Source: a virus. Taken from it: a stretch of 20,976 bases of DNA. The notes below the pieces were generated by a model that did not search any database, was not told the origin of the DNA, and saw nothing but the letters and a program-made list of their open reading frames with translations. The stretch covers positions 1-20,976 of IMG/VR virus record IMGVR_UViG_3300022744_000110; one strand, 5' to 3'. The stretch's first letter is position 1. Each line of letters starts with the position of its first letter. This document shows positions 13,239 to 18,353 of this stretch, in pieces. A program made the translations under genes and the position numbers.

Positions 13239-13571
13239 GTGCATCCCAAGCTAGCCTGGGTAGAACTCTTGAGGGGGATGCTCTCCGAGGTCATGGGGTC
13301 CTCGATCGTCGTGACGCTCCGAGAAAACGTCGACCCCCTCAAGAAGTACGTGGTCTTCGACCTCGGCATCCCCCTGACCAAGGGGAACTATGCCCCCATG
13401 CAGACCATGGTGCATGCCTACGCCAGGGTAAACGATTGCGTCATCGCGGCCATCCGAAAGGAGTCGCCCAGGCGCTTCGTACTCGAGATCCTGCTCAAGA
13501 ACCGCATCAGCCAAGAGATGAGAAACGACCCCTTCCTCAGCGATAAGACCGAGCCACCCAAGGAGGGTTAG
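13239..13571 (+). CDS. Hypothetical protein, first gene of the nucleotide cassette
   Basis: The frame runs from GTG 13239 to TAG 13571 (110 residues) and abuts the RNase HII start. The start is uncertain. GTG 13239, ATG 13278 and ATG 13293 are all possible, and none has a well-spaced ribosome site, although GAGGGGG lies right next to 13278. The product is alpha/beta (SSIVVTLRENVDPLKKYVVF; MVHAYARVNDCVIAAIRKE; RRFVLEILLKNRISQEM) with a polar C-terminus. It resembles no family I can name. The tight junction with rnhB implies co-expression and perhaps a related role in nucleic-acid metabolism. Confidence 0.6.
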   Translation: MHPKLAWVELLRGMLSEVMGSSIVVTLRENVDPLKKYVVFDLGIPLTKGNYAPMQTMVHAYARVNDCVIAAIRKESPRRFVLEILLKNRISQEMRNDPFLSDKTEPPKEG

Positions 13572-14183
13572 ATGTCGTTCTTGGTCTGCGGACTCGACGA
13601 GGTAGGCCGAGGAGCCTTGGCAGGGCCGCTGATGGCGGTCGCCTCCTTGTTTAGCACCGAGCCAAACCCCAGACACTGGGAGAGGCAGTTCACTCCCATC
13701 CAGGGCGTCGCGGACTCGAAGAAGTTCAACACGCCCGCTAAGAGACGAGAGGTCTTTCACCGGATCCTCCGTCACCCAACGCTCATCGACTTCGGTATCG
13801 GGGAGGTATCCGCCTACGAGATCGACAAGGTGGGCATCGACAGAGCCAACAGCCTCGCCTTCGAGAGGGCGGTGCAAGAGCTCCACACCATGCCGTACTA
13901 CATCCTAGTAGATGGGGTAAATCCCGTTTTCGGATGGGACATGACACGGCAGCGTGCTGTTCCCAAAGCAGATGACCTCTACTGGCCTGTGGGGGCCGCC
14001 AGCATCTTGGCGAAGGTCATCCGAGATTCGTACATGGCGGAGCTGGGCCAGGATTACCCCCACTACCAGTGGGCTAAAAATGCTGGCTACGGAACCAAGG
14101 AGCACACGGACGCGCTCCGAACCATCGGAGGTTGCCCACACCACCGACGAGCCTTCGTAAAGTCCCTCGGGAGGTCTACGTGA
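13572..14183 (+). CDS. rnhB: Ribonuclease HII
   Basis: The 203-residue enzyme should cut RNA in RNA-DNA hybrids and at single ribonucleotides. All hallmark motifs are present: GLDEVGRGALAGPL (D9, E10), the VADSKK segment (47-51), ILVDGVNP (D114), GAASILAKVIRD (D152) and the C-terminal KNAGYGTKEH with HRRAF. These give the four-acid D-E-D-D active site expected of the family. The length is normal. ATG 13572 has AAGGAGG five bases upstream. Its stop overlaps the start of the MazG-like gene (GTGA), so the two are coupled. A phage copy could remove primers or ribonucleotides during fast genome replication; the exact role is inferred. Confidence 0.95.
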   Translation: MSFLVCGLDEVGRGALAGPLMAVASLFSTEPNPRHWERQFTPIQGVADSKKFNTPAKRREVFHRILRHPTLIDFGIGEVSAYEIDKVGIDRANSLAFERAVQELHTMPYYILVDGVNPVFGWDMTRQRAVPKADDLYWPVGAASILAKVIRDSYMAELGQDYPHYQWAKNAGYGTKEHTDALRTIGGCPHHRRAFVKSLGRST

Positions 14184-14881
14184 TCAGCGAATTCCAGACA
14201 CTCGTGGCCAAGTTCAACAAGGGCGTAGGCCAACGGCTTCACGAGAACGGCCTCGATGAGGAGAGGATGATCAACCTTCGGGTCTCCCTCATCGACGAGG
14301 AGTCCAAAGAAACCGTGGCCGCTATGCGCGAGCACAGCGCCGTGATGACCATCGATGGGCTGTGCGACGTCTTGTACGTCACGTACGGAGCTGCCGATGT
14401 CTACGGCCTAGTACTCGAGACGGCCCACGAGGAGAACCTAACGCCGACCGGAAAGATCGACTGGCCAGAGATACTGAACTGCGTCGATAGCTTCCTCGAT
14501 TCGGCAAACCAAGCAATGCACGCCATCCGACAGCAGAAACCTGAGGAGATGAAGATCCGTCTCCAGGAGCTTGCTCAGGGGTGCTGGGAGTGCGCTGCCG
14601 AGGGAATCGGCGTCGACCTGCGGCCCTTCTTCCGAGAAGTCCACCGCACGAACATGTGGAAGCTCAAGGGCCCCAAACGCGAAGATGGGAAGCAGCTCAA
14701 GCCACCGGACTGGCATCCTCCACGTCTCGAGGGCATGTACAACCGAGCCTTGGCCGGGAACCCTCCGTCGTGTCACCACGCCGACGCCGGATTGGCAGTG
14801 ATGGCGTACCCACACCCCTTGGGGGGTCACTTCTGCCCGCAGTGCGGAGGACTCCTCGTCGACTGGCTGGAGATCACGTGA
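14180..14881 (+). CDS. MazG-like nucleoside triphosphate pyrophosphohydrolase with C-terminal Cys/His motif
   Basis: I start at GTG 14180, which overlaps the rnhB stop and has GGGAGG five bases upstream. The longer frame lacks such a site and is buried in rnhB. The 233-residue product has the all-alpha NTP-pyrophosphatase signature: LIDEESKET (E40, E41, E44) followed by IDGLCDVLYVTYGAA (D59, D63), the metal-binding EExxE...ExxD-like pattern. Such enzymes convert (d)NTPs to monophosphates and pyrophosphate, and phage versions may adjust nucleotide pools or ppGpp-type signals. The C-terminal 30 residues add CHHADAG and GHFCPQCGGLL, a likely zinc knuckle. It sits between RNase HII and a lipoprotein, and a nucleotidase follows. 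Substrate is not predictable. Confidence 0.82.
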   Translation: MISEFQTLVAKFNKGVGQRLHENGLDEERMINLRVSLIDEESKETVAAMREHSAVMTIDGLCDVLYVTYGAADVYGLVLETAHEENLTPTGKIDWPEILNCVDSFLDSANQAMHAIRQQKPEEMKIRLQELAQGCWECAAEGIGVDLRPFFREVHRTNMWKLKGPKREDGKQLKPPDWHPPRLEGMYNRALAGNPPSCHHADAGLAVMAYPHPLGGHFCPQCGGLLVDWLEIT

Positions 14882-15138
14882 ACCACTTCGACAGGCTTCT
14901 CACCTTTTTTCTGCTGGTCTGGGCATTCGGTTGCACAGACGAAAAAGCAGCCCGCCGAGCTCTCGAAGCGCACGGCTTCACCGACATCGAGTTCCATGGC
15001 TATGCCTTGGAACGCTGTGCTGATAGCGACGACACCTGTACGGAATTCTCTGCGACAGGGCCCAGCGGACGTAGGGTTCGCGGGGCAGTTGGTTGCGGAG
15101 TTGGGTGCAGCAAAGGCTGCACAGTAAGGACTTTCTGA
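14878..15138 (+). CDS. Small Cys-rich lipoprotein
   Basis: This 86-residue gene is bounded by GTG 14878 (GTGA overlap with the MazG-like stop, GGAG five bases upstream) and TGA 15138. The N-terminus has a short hydrophobic signal (LLTFFLLVWAFGC) ending in a lipobox-like AFGC at residue 19, so it is probably exported and lipidated. The mature part (EKAARRALEAHGFTDIEFHG; ERCADSDDTCTEF; GPSGRRVRGAVGCG) and CSKGCTVRTF at the end resemble a family of small phage proteins of unknown function. The family usually keeps the Gly-Tyr, Cys-x-x-x-Asp-Asp and final Cys-Thr-x-Arg positions. Superinfection exclusion or envelope change are plausible roles for a phage lipoprotein; neither is shown by the sequence. 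Confidence 0.7.
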   Translation: MNHFDRLLTFFLLVWAFGCTDEKAARRALEAHGFTDIEFHGYALERCADSDDTCTEFSATGPSGRRVRGAVGCGVGCSKGCTVRTF

Positions 15139-15752
15139 TGCCGACCCGAGTTATCCGACACAACTACCGCCGCAAGCGGGCCATCTTCGACCTCGACTCC
15201 ATCATCGCGAACCTGCTGGGGCCTTGGCTCGCTTGGTACAACGCCAAGTACAACGACAACCTGACCATCGACAAGTTGACGTCCTACCACATCGAGACCT
15301 TCGTCAAGCCGGAGTGCAAGTGGAGCGTCTTCGACTTCTTCCGAGGTCCCGAAGGTTCGGCACGGTACGGCAACATCCCCATCATCGACGGTGCTGCCGA
15401 GGGCCTGCTGAAGCTGCACAAGAACGACGTCGACGTGGTGATCGCGACCGCGACGGCGGGCTCGACGGCCCCGGAGAAGTACGTCCTGGCGAAGAGGGCC
15501 GCACCCTGGCTTGACCGTCACCATGTCTTCATCGGAACCCGTAAGGAGATCCTGCACGGGGATTTCTTCATCGATGATGCCCCGAAGAACATGGCCTCCT
15601 ACCGGGAGGAGTGGCCAGACGCGAAGATCATGACCATCGGACATCCGTACAACCAGGAGTTCCGAGGTAAGATCGACCTCTTCGCGGATGACTGCTACAA
15701 CACCAAGCAGGCCTGGGAGGCCATCGTCGACTACATCTTGTCGACGCCGTAG
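15138..15752 (+). CDS. 5'(3')-deoxyribonucleotidase-like HAD phosphatase
   Basis: ATG 15138 overlaps the lipoprotein stop (TGATG) and has AAGGA seven bases upstream; the longer frame with ATG 15093 lies inside that gene. The 204-residue product is of the HAD superfamily, C-type 5' nucleotidase group. Motif I is AIFDLDSIIANLL (D18, D20), motif II lies in VVIATATAGST, and motif IV is GDFFIDDAPKNM. It should remove phosphate from deoxynucleoside monophosphates, complementing the MazG-like enzyme that makes them. Together they could drain or balance host dNTP pools. It is the last gene of the cassette and ends at a strong hairpin shared with the convergent virion block. Serine replaces the usual residue after the second Asp of motif I, as in some phage homologues. 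Confidence 0.8.
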   Translation: MPTRVIRHNYRRKRAIFDLDSIIANLLGPWLAWYNAKYNDNLTIDKLTSYHIETFVKPECKWSVFDFFRGPEGSARYGNIPIIDGAAEGLLKLHKNDVDVVIATATAGSTAPEKYVLAKRAAPWLDRHHVFIGTRKEILHGDFFIDDAPKNMASYREEWPDAKIMTIGHPYNQEFRGKIDLFADDCYNTKQAWEAIVDYILSTP

Positions 15753-15758
15753 CAGAAC

Positions 15759-15781
15759 AAGAAGGCCACCCCGGCCTTCTT
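15759..15781. terminator. Bidirectional terminator between nucleotidase cassette and second virion block
   Basis: AAGAAGGCC (15759-15767) and GGCCTTCTT (15773-15781) form a perfect 9-base stem with an ACCCC loop. It lies between the stops of two convergent genes (TAG 15752 and TAA 15788). On the minus strand the stem runs into TTCTTGTTCTG, and on the plus strand into TTCTTCTTAGC, so it can serve both directions. The arm and tail resemble the hairpin at 11359-11378. Confidence 0.8.
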
Positions 15782-15787
15782 CTTAGC

Positions 15788-16084
15788 TTACTGCTGGTAC
15801 ATCTCGGGGTTGGTTACAGTCGAGGGCTGGTATCCGTAGAGGTCGTTGTGGGCACGGGCTCGGGGACCGTCCCACACACCTCTCTTGGCAGCACCGACGG
15901 CCTTGCCGATCATGTGTCCGGCACCCGCTCCGACCGCAGTGTTGATGACCTTCGACTTCAGAGAGCTACCAGGCATCATGTAGCCGGCCGCACCGCCGAG
16001 CAACGCCCCGACCGACGCCTGCTTATGGCTGGCGATCTTCTCGAGCTCATCGACGAATCCTGGGATGAGGTCAGCTACGTGCAT
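15788..16084 (-). CDS. Small virion-block protein with FVDELEKIAS motif and glycine-zipper helix
   Basis: The chosen start ATG 16084 has AGGAG five bases upstream, overlapping the TAG stop of the previous gene. The longer frame is Arg-rich and overlaps that gene. The 98-residue protein begins MHVADLIPGFVDELEKIASH, the clearest extended copy of the recurring motif. A glycine-zipper stretch follows (VGALLGGAAGYMMPG; INTAVGAGAGHMIGKAVG, 25-64), ending in GAAKRG, as in the 255-residue protein near 8700. The C-terminus is polar (DLYGYQPSTVTNPEMYQQ). If the motif is a cleavage site, cutting would release a membrane-active peptide of about 80 residues. It is the last gene of the right-hand block. 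Confidence 0.7.
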   Translation of the reverse strand: MHVADLIPGFVDELEKIASHKQASVGALLGGAAGYMMPGSSLKSKVINTAVGAGAGHMIGKAVGAAKRGVWDGPRARAHNDLYGYQPSTVTNPEMYQQ

Positions 16085-16092
16085 GGCGTCTC

Positions 16093-16521
16093 CTACTTGG
16101 AAAGGGCAGCGTCGAGCTTCTCGAAGATCGACAGAGCCTGGTCGTCTCCCCAGACGGTGTTGACGAACCCGCTGACCTTGACGGCCCAGGACTTCAGCTC
16201 GTCCGTCCACACAGCCTGGATCTGGTTGGGGTTCTTGAAGACAGAGAGGAAGACATCACCCATCTTCTCCTCGAACTCCCCAGACTTCTCGGGAGCGTAG
16301 GGTGCCCGCGGGAAGAAGTGGAAGATATAGTCATCGCCCCGCTTGCCGATCTCTCCGTGGAAGAACTTGCTTGCCACCTGGGAGAACTCGACCAGTGCGT
16401 AGGACTGAGGCTTCCCCGGTTCGACAGCCTCACCAGCAGAAAGCGGCTTACCCTCACGACCAGCCGCCATGCGCTCCACCCAGGCGTCGTACGTATCGCT
16501 CTGCGTTACGGAGTTCGTCAT
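16093..16521 (-). CDS. Hypothetical 142-residue protein
   Basis: ATG 16521 overlaps the stop of the upstream gene (ATGA), so translation is coupled. The product has a polar N-terminus and a compact alpha/beta domain (YALVEFSQVASKFFHGEIGK; DDYIFHFFPRAPY; VFLSVFKNPNQIQAVWTDEL), ending in SIFEKLDAALSK. It lacks clear EKxAS motifs, unlike most of its neighbours, as well as Cys residues, a signal peptide and membrane segments. No family is recognised. Because it sits between a helix-turn-helix-like protein and a small membrane protein in a virion operon, a minor structural or assembly role is possible. Confidence 0.65.
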   Translation of the reverse strand: MTNSVTQSDTYDAWVERMAAGREGKPLSAGEAVEPGKPQSYALVEFSQVASKFFHGEIGKRGDDYIFHFFPRAPYAPEKSGEFEEKMGDVFLSVFKNPNQIQAVWTDELKSWAVKVSGFVNTVWGDDQALSIFEKLDAALSK

Positions 16522-17393
16522 TCGAGCTTCTCCTCGTCCTCTTGGGGAGCGTCGAGCAAGCGAGCTCCCGATCCTGTGAAGTTACCCCCAGGAGCCAAGT
16601 CGTGCATCTCTGGGACCTTGATCTCGCCGTGCCTCATGCGGAACTGCTCGAACGCCTTGAGCGAGTCCTTCAGAGCCGAGTCGGAGGACGAGAGCTGCTC
16701 GTCGACCATGACCGCGGAGCGAGCGATGGTAGCCATCGCCTTGGTCTTCTCACCAGAAAGTGGCTGCGCCTTCCATTGCATGAAGTCGAAGAACAGCCCT
16801 TCCTGCATGACGCGAAGCATCGACTTGGAGTCGATGTTCTGCTGGAAACCTAGCTTGTGGAGGGCGAGCGACGGACCAACCTGAGCGACGGCCACGGCGT
16901 CCTCCTTGGCCTCGTGGTTGTTCTCGTAGAGCAGGGCCCAGTCCTCGACCCTGAGAAGCTCGACCTTCCAGTAGTAGTGGTGGTAGCGCTCGATGGCTGC
17001 CGCACTGAGGTGCATAGACAGGCGAGAGTTCACCTTCTTGGCGATCTCCTTCTCGGGGAGACGACCCAGCAGGAGCTTCTCGATCATCGGGCGAACCCGA
17101 AGGTTGATGATGAGATTGCTGGCTTCCTGCTCCGCCTTCTCGGAGAAGAACAGCCCGTAGATCCCCTCATTGCGTAGGTACCTGGAGGAGGGCCGGTGGT
17201 ACTTGTCGGTCGTACGAAACCCGGCCGGCATCCTCGAGTACAGGTCTGCCCTGAGCCACGAGACGTAGTCAGGACGAGGGCGCGGCCAACCCATCTGCTC
17301 GATGACGGACGCGACCCAGTTGTCGTCTCCGGCGCTCTGGTGAGCGGACACCATCAACGACTTGATGAAATTTTCAGAAGGATGACGGATCAC
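16518..17393 (-). CDS. Helix-turn-helix-like protein of unknown role
   Basis: GTG 17393 overlaps the stop of the peptidase gene (GTGA), with CAGG upstream. The 291-residue product is helical. Residues 102-150 (MIEKLLLGRLPEKEIAKKV, then LSAAAIERYHHYYWKVELL) read like a helix-turn-helix in which eIA-x-KV and AIERYHHYYW form the two helices. Similar patterns occur in phage DNA-packaging and regulatory proteins. The rest is helical with an acidic C-terminus (DAPQEDEEKLE). No typical EKxAS motif is present. It could be a small terminase, placed apart from terL, or a tail-assembly factor. Neither is established, and small terminases are usually shorter. Confidence 0.62.
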   Translation of the reverse strand: MIRHPSENFIKSLMVSAHQSAGDDNWVASVIEQMGWPRPRPDYVSWLRADLYSRMPAGFRTTDKYHRPSSRYLRNEGIYGLFFSEKAEQEASNLIINLRVRPMIEKLLLGRLPEKEIAKKVNSRLSMHLSAAAIERYHHYYWKVELLRVEDWALLYENNHEAKEDAVAVAQVGPSLALHKLGFQQNIDSKSMLRVMQEGLFFDFMQWKAQPLSGEKTKAMATIARSAVMVDEQLSSSDSALKDSLKAFEQFRMRHGEIKVPEMHDLAPGGNFTGSGARLLDAPQEDEEKLE

Positions 17394-18349
17394 GAACTAC
17401 CTGCCGTCTCCGGTGGGACAATCACGATACCCCATTTCCACATCATTTCATGAGGAGGAGCCATCGCGCGATCCCACCACCTAGCGTTCATCTCGGCATG
17501 GGAGATGACCCGCCAGTTGCCGGGGGTATTTGGGTCCATGAGCTCGACCCGCTTCTCGTCCGCCGAGACAAGCACCACGTAGTGGCCCTTGCCTGGGTGG
17601 TTGAAGCTCTGGATGTCGCAGATGATGGGCAAGCCCTGATCGAGCAAGAACTTCGCCTGCTCGATAGACTCGAACGAGTACTCGAACGCCAGGAAGCCCA
17701 GCTTCCGAGCGGCTGCCGCAATCTGGTCGGTCTCGGCACCCCTACCGGGCCTGGCCCCGACAAGCTCGATGGCCGCGATCTCGGGGATGCGAACCCCGTG
17801 ATGAGCAACCACTGCCTTGAGGCATGAGCCGGAGCAGGACCACTGAGTCTTCTGCTGGTAGGGCACGACCTCTGCGGTCTTCTCAAGCTCGTCAGAGAAC
17901 CCATCGAGAAGGTTGTTGAGGTGGGCCGTCTTGACTCCCAACGCCTTACGGATGAGGTGCTTGGCTCCCAGGATCGTCTCGGTGGTGCCTGGTAGCGGGA
18001 TGGCCGCCCCGCCGATGATCTCTGGGTTCTCCGAGAGGGTTTTCACCGCACGGTCGGCCTTGGTCTGGCTGTACACGGCCCTCTCGACCGGGTTCTTCAT
18101 CACCGGCAGCACCATCTTCGGGGTGCCGGGGATCGGGGTCATGCCGAAGTTGATGGCCTCCCCAAGAACTCGATGGACGCCACCAGCCCGAAGCCCGCGC
18201 TCGATGGGCTGGTTGACGTAACGCGTGAGGCCGCCGGTGACGGCCTTCTGAACCCCCTGGCTCTTGGAGGCCCCCACAAAAGGACGAGAGGCCAGGCCGG
18301 CAAGCCGGCCCAGGATCTCACCACCTGCGAGCTTCTCCCGATCCGTCAT
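17390..18349 (-). CDS. Virion-block protein with C-terminal C39-like cysteine peptidase
   Basis: ATG 18349 lies four bases after the upstream stop and lacks a good ribosome site, so coupling is likely. The 319-residue product has an N-terminal half rich in Gly and Ala (REKLAGGEILGRLAG; VLGEAINFGMTPIPGTP). The motif LLDGFSDELEKTAE (147-160) leads straight into a C39-like peptidase fold. Its likely catalytic set is Gln166, Cys172 in QWSCSGSCLKAV, His256 in KGHYVVLVSA and Asp272 in ELMDPN. C39 enzymes are best known for cleaving bacteriocin leaders. In a virion protein this domain could process structural proteins, attack a host protein, or act on the cell wall. A cut at the motif would free it. 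The domain call is good; its role is unknown. Confidence 0.78.
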   Translation of the reverse strand: MTDREKLAGGEILGRLAGLASRPFVGASKSQGVQKAVTGGLTRYVNQPIERGLRAGGVHRVLGEAINFGMTPIPGTPKMVLPVMKNPVERAVYSQTKADRAVKTLSENPEIIGGAAIPLPGTTETILGAKHLIRKALGVKTAHLNNLLDGFSDELEKTAEVVPYQQKTQWSCSGSCLKAVVAHHGVRIPEIAAIELVGARPGRGAETDQIAAAARKLGFLAFEYSFESIEQAKFLLDQGLPIICDIQSFNHPGKGHYVVLVSADEKRVELMDPNTPGNWRVISHAEMNARWWDRAMAPPHEMMWKWGIVIVPPETAGSS

Positions 18350-18353
18350 GGTC

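Noticed and set aside
14581-14877. Upstream extension of the lipoprotein frame
   Set aside because: It lies within the MazG-like gene, is Arg/Pro-rich, and the GTG at 14878 has a ribosome site and gives a proper signal peptide.
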